A DNA stretch of 64,000 nucleotides from Streptomyces sp. NRRL WC-3605 (GTDB lineage Bacteria; Actinomycetota; Actinomycetes; Streptomycetales; Streptomycetaceae). The stretch is taken from positions 1 through 64,000 of the forward strand of contig NZ_LLZN01000067.1 in NCBI RefSeq assembly GCF_001509795.1, given 5' to 3'. Positions 52,008 through 61,443 of this stretch are shown in pieces (within the stretch, counting starts at the first letter, position 1; each line of letters opens with the position of its first letter). Under the pieces are notes generated by a model. The model saw only the letters and a list, made by a program, of their open reading frames with translations, was not told where the DNA came from and made no database searches. A program made the translations under genes and the position numbers.

Positions 52008-53291
52008 ATGGCTGTGCAGACTGTTGCAAGCAGCACCGACTCCACCGTAGACCTCGGCCCCGCCGCCGCGCTGTCCTGTCGCGAGTGCGGCCACCGGGTT
52101 CCGCTCGGCCCGGTCTTCGCCTGCGAGGAGTGTTTCGGCCCGCTGGAGATCGCCTACGACTTCTCGGCCTACGACACCGAGGAACTCCGCAAGCGCATCG
52201 AAGCGGGCCCCGCGAACATCTGGCGCTACGCGCCCCTGCTGCCCGTCCCGGCCGACGTGGCGGACAAGCCGAACATCAACCCCGGCTGGACCAAGCTCGT
52301 CAAGGCCGACAACCTCGCCCGCGAACTGGGCGTCACCGGCGGCCTGTACGTCAAGGACGACTCCGGCAACCCGACGCACAGCTTCAAGGACCGCGTGGTC
52401 GCGCAGGCCCTGGAGGCCGCGCGCGCCTTCGGCTTCACCACCCTGTCCTGCTCCTCCACCGGCAACCTCGCCGGCGCGGTGGGCGCCGCCGCGGCCCGCG
52501 CCGGCTTCCGCTCGTGCGTGTTCATCCCGCACGACCTGGAGCAGGGCAAGGTCGTCATGGCCGCGGTCTACGGCGGCGAGCTCGTCGGCATCGAGGGCAA
52601 CTACGACGACGTGAACCGTTTCTGCTCCGAGCTGATCGGCGACCCCGCCGGTGAGGGCTGGGGCTTCGTGAACGTCAACCTGCGGCCGTACTACGCCGAG
52701 GGCTCCAAGACCCTCGCGTACGAGATCTGCGAGCAGCTCGGCTGGCGGCTGCCGGACCAGCTGGTGGTGCCGATCGCCTCCGGCTCCCAGCTCACCAAGA
52801 TCGACAAGGGTCTCCAGGAGCTGATCAAGCTGGGCCTGGTCGAGGACAGGCCGTACAAGATCTTCGGTGCCCAGGCCGAGGGCTGCTCGCCGGTGTCGAC
52901 CGCCTTCAAGGCCGGTCACGACGTGGTCCGCCCGCAGAAGCCGGACACCATCGCCAAGTCGCTCGCGATCGGCAATCCGGCCGACGGCCCCTACGTCCTG
53001 GACATCGCGCGCCGCACCGGCGGCGCCGTGGAGGACGTGACGGACGCGGAGATCGTCGCGGCGATCAAGCTGCTCGCGCGGACCGAGGGCGTCTTCGCCG
53101 AGACCGCGGGCGGCGTGACGGTGGGCGTCACGAAGAAGCTCATCGAGAGCGGGGTGCTCGACCCCGCCAAGACCACGGTCGTCCTGAACACCGGCGACGG
53201 CCTCAAGACGCTGGACGCGGTGGCGGGTACGGGCCTCACCGCGACGATTCGTCCCAACCTTGACTCCTTCCGAGAGGCTGGCCTCGCATGA
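52008..53291 (+). CDS. thrC: threonine-synthase-like PLP enzyme (possible OPH sulfhydrylase)
   Basis: 427-aa fold-type II PLP enzyme annotated by family as threonine synthase. A zinc-ribbon-like N-terminus (CRECGH ... CEECF) precedes the PLP lysine K127 in GNPTHSFKDR, CSSTGNLAGAV and the C-terminal GG(V)-rich loop. In classical threonine synthases this site reads NPTGSFKDRG, so the Gly-to-His change is notable. A SAM riboswitch controls it, and the gene overlaps a MoaD-like carrier (ATGA). Streptomyces normally has another thrC in a hom-thrC-thrB operon (from memory). Sulfhydrylation of O-phosphohomoserine is therefore an alternative role. Confidence 0.85.
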   Translation: MAVQTVASSTDSTVDLGPAAALSCRECGHRVPLGPVFACEECFGPLEIAYDFSAYDTEELRKRIEAGPANIWRYAPLLPVPADVADKPNINPGWTKLVKADNLARELGVTGGLYVKDDSGNPTHSFKDRVVAQALEAARAFGFTTLSCSSTGNLAGAVGAAAARAGFRSCVFIPHDLEQGKVVMAAVYGGELVGIEGNYDDVNRFCSELIGDPAGEGWGFVNVNLRPYYAEGSKTLAYEICEQLGWRLPDQLVVPIASGSQLTKIDKGLQELIKLGLVEDRPYKIFGAQAEGCSPVSTAFKAGHDVVRPQKPDTIAKSLAIGNPADGPYVLDIARRTGGAVEDVTDAEIVAAIKLLARTEGVFAETAGGVTVGVTKKLIESGVLDPAKTTVVLNTGDGLKTLDAVAGTGLTATIRPNLDSFREAGLA

Positions 53292-53563
53292 GCGTGACCG
53301 TTCGCATCCCGACCATCCTGCGCACCTACACCGGCGGTCAGGCCGAGGTCGCCGCCGAGGGCGCCACCCTGGCCGAGGTCATCTCCGACCTGGAGAAGAA
53401 CCACACGGGGATCGCGGCCCGGGTGCTGGACGACCAGGGCAAGCTGCGGCGCTTCGTCAACGTCTACGTCAACGACGACGACGTGCGTTTCGAGCAGGGT
53501 CTGGAGACCGCGACCCCGGACGGCGCCGGCGTCTCCATCATTCCGGCCGTCGCCGGCGGCTGA
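53288..53563 (+). CDS. MoaD/ThiS-family sulfur-carrier protein
   Basis: 91-aa beta-grasp ubiquitin-like protein ending in AVAGG, the di-glycine needed for C-terminal thiocarboxylation. It has TVRIPTILRTYTGG, LAEVISDLEKNH and VNVYVNDDDVRFEQGL, like CysO and MoaD2. The start overlaps the upstream PLP-enzyme stop by 4 bp. No molybdopterin or thiamin genes are adjacent, so a role in amino-acid sulfur transfer is more likely. The activating E1-like enzyme (MoeZ type) must be encoded elsewhere. Confidence 0.92.
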   Translation: MSVTVRIPTILRTYTGGQAEVAAEGATLAEVISDLEKNHTGIAARVLDDQGKLRRFVNVYVNDDDVRFEQGLETATPDGAGVSIIPAVAGG

Positions 53564-53613
53564 CCGGATGACCGAACATTACCTTCGGTAATGCCGGTTA
53601 CCGAGCGTTCATC

Positions 53614-53652
53614 GAATTGCCTCCTCCGTGAGAGAAGCGGAGGAGGCAATTC
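53614..53652 (+). terminator. terminator of thrC-like/sulfur-carrier operon
   Basis: Perfect 15-bp stem GAATTGCCTCCTCCG with 9-nt loop, followed by TGTGTGATT. Just upstream lie two mutually exclusive small hairpins (ATTACC-TTC-GGTAAT at 53578-53592 and CGGTAA-N6-TTACCG at 53586-53603). Confidence 0.92.
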
Positions 53653-54007
53653 TGTGTGATTGAGCGGGGTACAGTTGGGGAACGCACCGCCGGTCCATGG
53701 ACCGGCCGTCTTTGCTTTCCGCCGCCGGCCCGACAAGAAGTAGCCAAAGTCCGCGGGTTCTATGCGGCTTTTGTTCCGTTTGCCCGGCCCGACTTGACCT
53801 GAAGTCAGCGGAATTGTCGTCACATTCCCGACCGGTCGTGCCCGGATTTCTCGTCCGATTGACCTGTTGCAGACGGCAGTTGGGCAGATACATTCAGCCG
53901 CGGTCGACGCGTTCCGGCGCACGCCCCCGACCGATTTGGGGGGTGAGGTCTGACCCGGATCCGCGAAGTGTGGATCTGTGCAAGGGCCAGTAATAGGGGA
54001 GTTAGGC
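53653..54007. other. cold-shock gene leader with palindrome
   Basis: 355 bp between the terminator and the cold-shock gene. A possible -10 TACAGT (53671-53676) is followed by an 18-bp perfect palindrome GCCGGTCCATGGACCGGC (53689-53706). The remainder is a long, less GC-rich leader with no supported ORF, consistent with the long structured 5' UTRs of cold-shock genes. Confidence 0.55.
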
Positions 54008-54214
54008 ATGGCTCAGGGCACCGTCAAGTGGTTCAACGCGGAGAAGGGGTACGGCTTCATCGCGGTCGACGGTGGTGCGGATGTTTTCGTCCACTACAGC
54101 GCGATCCAGATGGACGGGTACCGCACCCTGGAAGAGGGCCAGCGGGTCGATTTCGAGATCTCGCAGGGTCAGAAGGGGCCGCAGGCGGACATGGTCCGGC
54201 TGGCGACCAGCTGA
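54008..54214 (+). CDS. cold-shock domain protein
   Basis: 68-aa CspA-family nucleic-acid chaperone. RNP1 KGYGFI and RNP2 VFVHYS are intact within [20 protein letters not shown] 54008 has GGGGAG upstream and gives the standard start. It melts RNA secondary structure and is usually abundant. A strong terminator follows at 54250-54285. Confidence 0.96.
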   Translation: MAQGTVKWFNAEKGYGFIAVDGGADVFVHYSAIQMDGYRTLEEGQRVDFEISQGQKGPQADMVRLATS

Positions 54215-54249
54215 AGCACGCGTCGACTAACAGCAGCGACGTTCTTCTT

Positions 54250-54285
54250 CGAAGGGCCCGCGCCTCCCGGGGTGCGGGCCCTTCG
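54250..54285 (+). terminator. terminator of the cold-shock gene
   Basis: 12-bp stem CGAAGGGCCCGC / GCGGGCCCTTCG, preceded by CTTCTT. Confidence 0.9.
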
Positions 54286-54332
54286 GCGTGCGTGCGCGCC
54301 CCTGCCCGCCGACGGGCGCGCAGCCCGGGCGC

Positions 54333-54359
54333 CTTGCACTCTCGTACCCCGAGTGCTAA
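54333..54359. promoter_or_regulatory. CIRCE element 1 (HrcA operator)
   Basis: CTTGCACTC, 9-nt spacer, GAGTGCTAA: matches the CIRCE inverted repeat (TTAGCACTC, N9, GAGTGCTAA) with two changes in the left arm. Confidence 0.9.
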
Positions 54360-54368
54360 TCATTGGCG

Positions 54369-54395
54369 TTAGCACTCTGAAGGTGAGAGTGACAA
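54369..54395. promoter_or_regulatory. CIRCE element 2 (HrcA operator)
   Basis: TTAGCACTC, 9-nt spacer, GAGTGACAA: left arm perfect, right arm with two changes. It starts only 9 bp after CIRCE 1, so the two sit in tandem upstream of groEL2. Confidence 0.9.
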
Positions 54396-54414
54396 AGGAG
54401 GACCGGGTCGGTGA

Positions 54415-56145
<1,731 letters not shown>

Positions 56146-56189
56146 TCGTTCTCGGGGCTCCGGCTCCGGTCGATCCACGTCCGACGCGG

Positions 56190-56225
56190 AGGGCGGTACT
56201 TCCTGTTCGCAGGAGGTGCCGCCCT
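56190..56225 (+). terminator. terminator of groEL2
   Basis: Long stem AGGGCGGTACTTCCTG / CAGGAGGTGCCGCCCT with a TTCG tetraloop and one or two mismatches. Confidence 0.9.
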
Positions 56226-56365
56226 TCGGCGTGTCCGGGGTCACAGCGGGACAAGGCGGCGAGCGGGATGCACGGGGCACCGGGAAGTGCTTAAGGTAGT
56301 GCAACAATGCATACGCACATACTGTCCGGTCGGCCGACCGGAACCCCTGCCGAGGAGCCCTCCGT

Positions 56366-57493
56366 ATGACCCTCGCCCAGCCCACCGCCTCCCGAGCGGC
56401 CGAGATCCTGTCCCGGCCGGCCGTGATCAACGGCCTCACCGTCCCGAACCGCATCGTGATGGCGCCGATGACCCGGATGTTCTCGCCCGGCGGCGTCCCC
56501 GGTGAGGACGTCCGGTCGTACTACGCGCGACGGGCCGCGTCCGGCGTCGGCCTGATCGTCACCGAGGGCACCTATGTCGGGCACCCGTCGGCCGGGCAGA
56601 GCGACCGGGTGCCCCGGTTCCACGGCGAGGAGCAGCTGGCCGGGTGGGCGAAGGTCGCCGAGGAGGTGCACGCGGCGGGCGGGACGATCGTGCCGCAGCT
56701 GTGGCACATCGGCATGGTCCGCGAGCAGGGCCAGCCGCCCTTCGCGGACGCCCCGGCCGTCGGGCCCTCGGGGCTGCGCATCGGCGCCGACGAGCCCACC
56801 GGCCGGGCGATGACCCGGCAGGACCTGGACGACGTGATCGGCGCCTTCGCCGACGCCGCCGCGGCCGCCGAGCGCATCGGCTTCGACGGTGTGGAGATCC
56901 ACGGCGCCCACGGCTACCTCGTCGACCAGTTCCTGTGGGCGGGCACCAACCGCCGCACCGACGCCTACGGCGGCGACCCGGTCGCGCGCACGCTCTTCGC
57001 GGCGGAGATCGTGGCCGCCGTGCGCGAGCGGGTGTCCCCGGAGTTCCCGGTGATCTTCCGCTACTCGCAGTGGAAGCAGGAGGCCTACGACGCGCGTCTC
57101 GCCGAGACCCCGCAGGAGCTGGAGGCCATCCTGGCCCCGCTCGCCGCGGCCGGTGCCGACGCCTTCCACGCCTCCACCCGCCGCTACTGGATCCCCGAGT
57201 TCGACGGCTCCGACCTCAACCTCGCGGGCTGGACGAAGAAGCTGACCGGCAGGCCCACCATCACGGTCGGCTCGGTCGGCCTCGACGGCGACTTCATCCG
57301 GGCGTTCGCCGGCGAGGGCTCCGCCACGAAGGGCTTCGACGACCTGCTGGACGCGCTGGAGCGCGAGGAGTACGACCTGGTGGCCGTCGGCCGTGCCCTC
57401 CTGCAGGACCCGCAGTGGGCGGCGAAGGTCCTCGACGGCCGCTTCGACGAGCTGAAGCCGTACGACGCCGCGTCGCTGAAGTCCCTCAGCTGA
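56366..57493 (+). CDS. NADH:flavin oxidoreductase (Old Yellow Enzyme family)
   Basis: 375-aa FMN-dependent ene-reductase-type protein. TIM-barrel hallmarks: VMAPMTRMF, QLWHIGM, GVEIHGAHGYLVDQFLW, NRRTDAYGG, and the FMN-phosphate loop VAVGRALLQDP. Reduces activated alkenes; physiological substrate unknown. SD GAGGAG before ATG 56366. The upstream leader contains TGCAACAATGCATACGCA, possibly an operator. Confidence 0.92.
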   Translation: MTLAQPTASRAAEILSRPAVINGLTVPNRIVMAPMTRMFSPGGVPGEDVRSYYARRAASGVGLIVTEGTYVGHPSAGQSDRVPRFHGEEQLAGWAKVAEEVHAAGGTIVPQLWHIGMVREQGQPPFADAPAVGPSGLRIGADEPTGRAMTRQDLDDVIGAFADAAAAAERIGFDGVEIHGAHGYLVDQFLWAGTNRRTDAYGGDPVARTLFAAEIVAAVRERVSPEFPVIFRYSQWKQEAYDARLAETPQELEAILAPLAAAGADAFHASTRRYWIPEFDGSDLNLAGWTKKLTGRPTITVGSVGLDGDFIRAFAGEGSATKGFDDLLDALEREEYDLVAVGRALLQDPQWAAKVLDGRFDELKPYDAASLKSLS

Positions 57494-57535
57494 CCCCGGC
57501 CTCAGGGCCTCGACCCCCGGCCCTCAGGGGCCCCC

Positions 57536-57562
57536 GACCCCCGTGCCGCACGGCCGGGGGTC
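57536..57562 (+). terminator. terminator of the OYE gene
   Basis: GACCCCCG / CGGGGGTC stem with an internal GCCG-CAC-GGC, followed by CCTTTCTGTT. Confidence 0.82.
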
Positions 57563-57580
57563 CCTTTCTGTTCGTTTGAG

Positions 57581-57600
57581 TAAGTCAATCAACTGACTTA
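57581..57600. promoter_or_regulatory. TAAGTCA inverted repeat, MFS operator
   Basis: TAAGTCA (57581-57587), 6-bp centre, TGACTTA (57594-57600): perfect 7-bp arms, of the size of MarR- or TetR-family operators, 54 bp before the MFS start. Confidence 0.7.
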
Positions 57601-57653
57601 AGGTTGCCTTCGTCAATCATCGCGTGGTGGTCACGCTCGAACGGAGGCACCCC

Positions 57654-59129
57654 ATGTCGCACACCCCTGTCCCTCCCACCGCGGTGGCCGGGGGTGACTC
57701 CCCGCCGAGGGCGAACGCCGTGGTCGCGGTGCTGGCCTTCGCGGGCATCGTCGTCTCGCTGATGCAGACCCTGGTCATCCCGATCGTCCCGGAACTGCCG
57801 AAGCTGCTGGACGCACCCGCCTCCGACACGGCCTGGGCGGTCACGGCCACGCTGCTCGCCGCCGCCGTCGCCACGCCCGTCATGGGTCGCCTCGGCGACA
57901 TGTACGGCAAGCGGCGGATGCTGCTCGTCGGCGTCGTGATGCTGATCGGCGGGTCCGTGGTGTGCGGGCTCAGCGATTCGCTCGTCCCCATGGTGGTGGG
58001 ACGTGTGCTCCAGGGCCTGGCCTCCGGTGTGATCCCGCTCGGCATCAGCATCATGCGCGACGAGCTGCCCGCCGAGCGCCTCGGCTCCGCCACCGCCCTG
58101 ATGAGCGCCTCCCTCGGCATCGGCGGTGCCCTCGGCCTGCCCGCCGCCGCCCTCATCGCCGACAACTTCGACTGGCACGTCCTGTTCTGGACGTCGGCGG
58201 CCATGGGTGTCGTCGCACTGATCTGCGTACTGCTCCTCGTCCCCGAGTCGCGGGTGCGCACCGGCGGGCGCTTCGACCTCGTCGGCGGCGTCGGCATGGC
58301 GGCCGGGCTCGTCTGCCTGCTGCTGGCCATCTCCAAGGGAGCCGACTGGGGCTGGGGGAGCGGCACCACGATCGGACTGTTCACCGCGTCCGTCGTGATC
58401 CTGCTCGTGTGGGGCTGGTGGGAGCTGCGCACCGCCGAGCCGCTGGTCGACCTGCGCACGACGGCCCGCCGGCAGGTGCTGGTCACCAACCTGGCGTCGA
58501 TCGCCGTGGGCTTCGCGATGTTCGCGATGAGCCTGGTGCTCCCGCAGCTGCTCCAGCTGCCCGCCCAGACCGGCTACGGCCTCGGCAGGTCGATGCTGGT
58601 CGCGGGTCTGTGCCTGGCCCCCTCCGGCCTGGTCATGATGGCCACGGCCCCCGTGTCGGCGGCGATCTCCCGGACCAAGGGCCCCAAGGTCACGCTGATG
58701 ATCGGCGTCCTCGTCGTCGCCGCGGGCTACGGCCTCAACATCGTCCTGATGTCCGAGGTCTGGCACTTCGTCCTGGTGGCCTGCGTCATCGGCATGGGCA
58801 TCGGCTTCGCCTACGGTTCCATGCCGGCCCTGATCATGGGTGCAGTCCCCGCGTCGGAGACGGCCGCCGCCAACAGCCTCAACACGCTGATGCGCTCCCT
58901 GGGCACCTCCACCGCGAGCGCCGTCGCCGGTGTGATCCTCGCCCAGATGACCACGGACCTCGGCGGCTACGCCCTGCCGTCCGAGAACGCCTTCAAGGTG
59001 GTCCTCGCGGTCGGTGCCGGCGCGGCGCTGCTCGCGTTCGCCGTGGCGTCCTTCATCCCGAAGCCGGACGCGTCCGGCCCCGGCGAGCCCGCCGCCGAGT
59101 CGGCCCCCGAGCCGGCCACGGTGAAGTAG
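57654..59129 (+). CDS. MFS transporter
   Basis: 491 aa from ATG 57654 (SD GGAGG); 14 hydrophobic segments predict a DHA2-like drug/solute exporter. Motif A is GRLGDMYGKRRMLLVG; SMGTSTASAV-type segments and DNFDWHVLFW are DHA2-like. A Pro/Ala/Glu-rich tail closes it. The inverted-repeat operator upstream suggests induction by a ligand through an unlinked regulator. Confidence 0.9.
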   Translation: MSHTPVPPTAVAGGDSPPRANAVVAVLAFAGIVVSLMQTLVIPIVPELPKLLDAPASDTAWAVTATLLAAAVATPVMGRLGDMYGKRRMLLVGVVMLIGGSVVCGLSDSLVPMVVGRVLQGLASGVIPLGISIMRDELPAERLGSATALMSASLGIGGALGLPAAALIADNFDWHVLFWTSAAMGVVALICVLLLVPESRVRTGGRFDLVGGVGMAAGLVCLLLAISKGADWGWGSGTTIGLFTASVVILLVWGWWELRTAEPLVDLRTTARRQVLVTNLASIAVGFAMFAMSLVLPQLLQLPAQTGYGLGRSMLVAGLCLAPSGLVMMATAPVSAAISRTKGPKVTLMIGVLVVAAGYGLNIVLMSEVWHFVLVACVIGMGIGFAYGSMPALIMGAVPASETAAANSLNTLMRSLGTSTASAVAGVILAQMTTDLGGYALPSENAFKVVLAVGAGAALLAFAVASFIPKPDASGPGEPAAESAPEPATVK

Positions 59130-59131
59130 CG

Positions 59132-59701
59132 CTACAGGTTGCCCAGCGGCTCGATGTCGACCTTCACCGGGGTGCCCCAGATCCGCAGCACCTCGTAGTC
59201 GGTGAACTCGTGCACGAGCCGATAGGCCATCGCCGGGCGAGGCCCGCGCCGCTGGGCGGCGAGATACAGCTCGGCCTCCCGGCGGTCGCGGCGCGGGGTG
59301 CCGCACAACTGCCACTCCTGGCCGTTCCACAGCTCCGGCAGCCAGCGCTGCTGGGGCTGCGGGCGGTCGCCCCGCACCCCGTACCGGGAGGGCGCCGTGC
59401 GCTCGGGGGAGCGGGGCACGTCCGGGCCGTTGAACTCCGAACGCCGCGCGGCCCGGCGCCGGGTCTCGCAGAGCAGACAAAGGTCGTGCGCGTTCTCGTC
59501 CACCGGTCCGTTCGGATGCTCCGGGCAGCGCGTCGCGGGCGCGGCGCCGGCGACGCTCTCGTCCAGCAGCTCCAGCGCGCGGCGCAGATCCGCCTTCATC
59601 TCGTGCAGCCTGGCGTCGGGCGTGTCCGCGGAGAGGGCGTCGCCGTGCTCACCGAGGACACGGAGAGCACGGCCCAGGGCGGTCATCTGGGCGTGGTTCA
59701 T
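59132..59701 (-). CDS. hypothetical protein with Cys cluster
   Basis: 189 aa from ATG 59701. An N-terminal helical part (MNHAQMTALGRALRVLGEHGD) is followed by CPEHPNG, LCLLCETRRR (possible zinc ribbon: three Cys and a His), a disordered Arg/Pro region and a C-terminal beta region (GQEWQLCGTPRRDRREAELYL). It stops 2 bp after the MFS gene and is convergent with it. No known family. Confidence 0.75.
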   Translation of the reverse strand: MNHAQMTALGRALRVLGEHGDALSADTPDARLHEMKADLRRALELLDESVAGAAPATRCPEHPNGPVDENAHDLCLLCETRRRAARRSEFNGPDVPRSPERTAPSRYGVRGDRPQPQQRWLPELWNGQEWQLCGTPRRDRREAELYLAAQRRGPRPAMAYRLVHEFTDYEVLRIWGTPVKVDIEPLGNL

Positions 59702-59744
59702 GGACCCCAGTCTGGGCAGTCCCCACCCCTTTACGCCATTCCCG

Positions 59745-60278
59745 TCAGCCCATCGTCCTCGCACCGTCCAGGGACTCCCGGATGATGTCGGCGTGACCGG
59801 CGTGCTGCGCGGTCTCCGCGATGATGTGCAGCAGCACCCTGCGGGCCGACCAGCGCGCGTCCCCGTCGAACCACGGGGCCCGCGGCAGCGGGTGGGAGGC
59901 GTTCAGGTCCGGGAGCTTCGCGACCAGTTCGTCGGTGCGCCGGGCGACCTCCTCGTACTCCGCGAGCACACCGGCCAGCGTCTCGCCGGGCAGCATCCTG
60001 AACTCGTCGGCCCGCTTCGCGAAGTCCGCCTCGGTCATCGCCGAGAAGTCGGGCATCGCCGACGCCCCCTCCACGATGAAGGCGGCCCAGCTCCGCTCCA
60101 CCGACGCGACGTGCTTGATCAGCCCGCCCAGACACAGCGCGCTGGCGGTGCTGCGGGTGCCGGCCTGCTCGTCGGTCAGGTCACGCGTGGTGAAGCGCAG
60201 GAAGTGCCGGTGCTTGGCGAGCGTCTCCAGCAGGTCGGCGCGCTCGTCCGTGACGGTGGTGTTCGTGGTGTCGGTCAT
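59745..60278 (-). CDS. DinB-family (DUF664) protein
   Basis: 177 aa from ATG 60278. Four-helix-bundle DinB fold with the three-His pattern: KHRHFLRFTTRDLTDEQA, GLIKHVASVERSW and IIAETAQHAGHADIIRE (HxxxH). Such proteins are metal-binding and often thiol-dependent transferases (mycothiol or bacillithiol). SD GGTGGG. It overlaps no neighbour. Confidence 0.9.
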   Translation of the reverse strand: MTDTTNTTVTDERADLLETLAKHRHFLRFTTRDLTDEQAGTRSTASALCLGGLIKHVASVERSWAAFIVEGASAMPDFSAMTEADFAKRADEFRMLPGETLAGVLAEYEEVARRTDELVAKLPDLNASHPLPRAPWFDGDARWSARRVLLHIIAETAQHAGHADIIRESLDGARTMG

Positions 60279-60402
60279 GAGCCCACCGTAGAAGCCGATT
60301 AGGTCAGATCCTGACCGCTTCGACGAAGGCCGCCCAGACGGTTCCGCGGAAGAGGAGCGCCGGGCCGTGGGGGACGGGGAGCCCTCCGGGACGCGGCGGA
60401 GG

Positions 60403-61338
60403 TCAGGCGCCCGCCTCTCGCAGCGCCACCCGCAGATGCCCCTTCGCCGCACCGAGCAGCTCGGTGGCCGTGGGGCCGTCGACGTCCGCGAGGAGGACCA
60501 GGATCGCCGTCTTCACCTCGCCGTCCGCCTCCGTCAGGGCCCGTTCCACGGCCGCGTCGTCGGCGCCCGTGGCGAGGGAGACGATCCGGTGGGAGCGGGC
60601 CCGCAGCTTCTCGTTGGAGGCGCGGACGTCGACCATCAGGTTCCCGTACGTCTTGCCGAGCCGGATCATCGTGATCGTCGACAGCATGTTGAGGACCAGC
60701 TTCTGGGCGGTGCCCGCCTTCAGCCGGGTCGAGCCGGTCAGCAGCTCCGGGCCGACGACGACCTCGATGCCGTGCTCGGCGGCGGCCGCCAGCGCGCTGT
60801 CCGCGTTGCAGGACAGGCCGATCGTCAAGGCGCCCAGCCGCCGGGCGTGTTCGACCGCGCCGACGGCGTACGGGGTGCGTCCGGACGCCGAGACGCCGAC
60901 CACCGTGTCGAGCGGCGTGAGCGCGAGGGCGTCGAGGTCGGCGCGGGCCAGCTCGGCGGAGTCCTCGGCCCCCTCCACGGAGGTGACCACCGCCCGCGGG
61001 CCGCCCGCGATGACGCCGACGACCTGACCGGGGTCGGTGTTGAAGGTGGGCGGGCACTCGGAGGCGTCGAGCACCCCCAGCCGGCCCGCCGTGCCCGCGC
61101 CCGCGTAGACGAGGCGCCCGCCGCGTGCCATCCGCTCCGCCACGGCGTCCACGGCGGCGGCGATCTCGGGCAGGCGCCGGGCGACGGCGGTGGGCACCGA
61201 GCCGTCCTCGCCGTTCATGAGCCGGGCGATGTCCAGCGTCGGCAGCCGGTCGATCTCGGCGAACTCGGGCCGGAACGCCTCGGTGGTCAGGGTCTCCAGC
61301 TCGGCGCGGAGGTCACGAGGAGTGGAAGCGGAGGTCAT
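60403..61338 (-). CDS. murQ: N-acetylmuramic acid 6-phosphate etherase
   Basis: 311-aa SIS-domain lyase that cleaves the lactyl ether of MurNAc-6-P to GlcNAc-6-P and lactate, feeding NagA. Signature GAGTAGRLGVLDASECPPTF and GVSASGRTPYAVGAVEHA are present, as is the GTAQKLVLNMLSTITMIRLG segment. The start at ATG 61338 follows GAAGAGAG. It lies downstream of the RpiR regulator on the same strand. Confidence 0.95.
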   Translation of the reverse strand: MTSASTPRDLRAELETLTTEAFRPEFAEIDRLPTLDIARLMNGEDGSVPTAVARRLPEIAAAVDAVAERMARGGRLVYAGAGTAGRLGVLDASECPPTFNTDPGQVVGVIAGGPRAVVTSVEGAEDSAELARADLDALALTPLDTVVGVSASGRTPYAVGAVEHARRLGALTIGLSCNADSALAAAAEHGIEVVVGPELLTGSTRLKAGTAQKLVLNMLSTITMIRLGKTYGNLMVDVRASNEKLRARSHRIVSLATGADDAAVERALTEADGEVKTAILVLLADVDGPTATELLGAAKGHLRVALREAGA

Positions 61339-61388
61339 GCGCGGGCGGCTCTCTTCGTTGCTCGACGACGGTGCTGCGGACACGACCC

Positions 61389-61443
61389 AGGGGGTGTCTC
61401 GTCGATCCGGCGGGAGCCCGGCCTGATCGGCAAGACACCCCCT
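61389..61443 (-). terminator. hairpin between rpiR-type regulator and murQ
   Basis: 11-bp perfect stem AGGGGGTGTCT / AGACACCCCCT overlapping the regulator stop codon, with an inner CCGG-GGGA-CCGG stem. It may partly terminate or stabilise the regulator mRNA. Confidence 0.7.
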
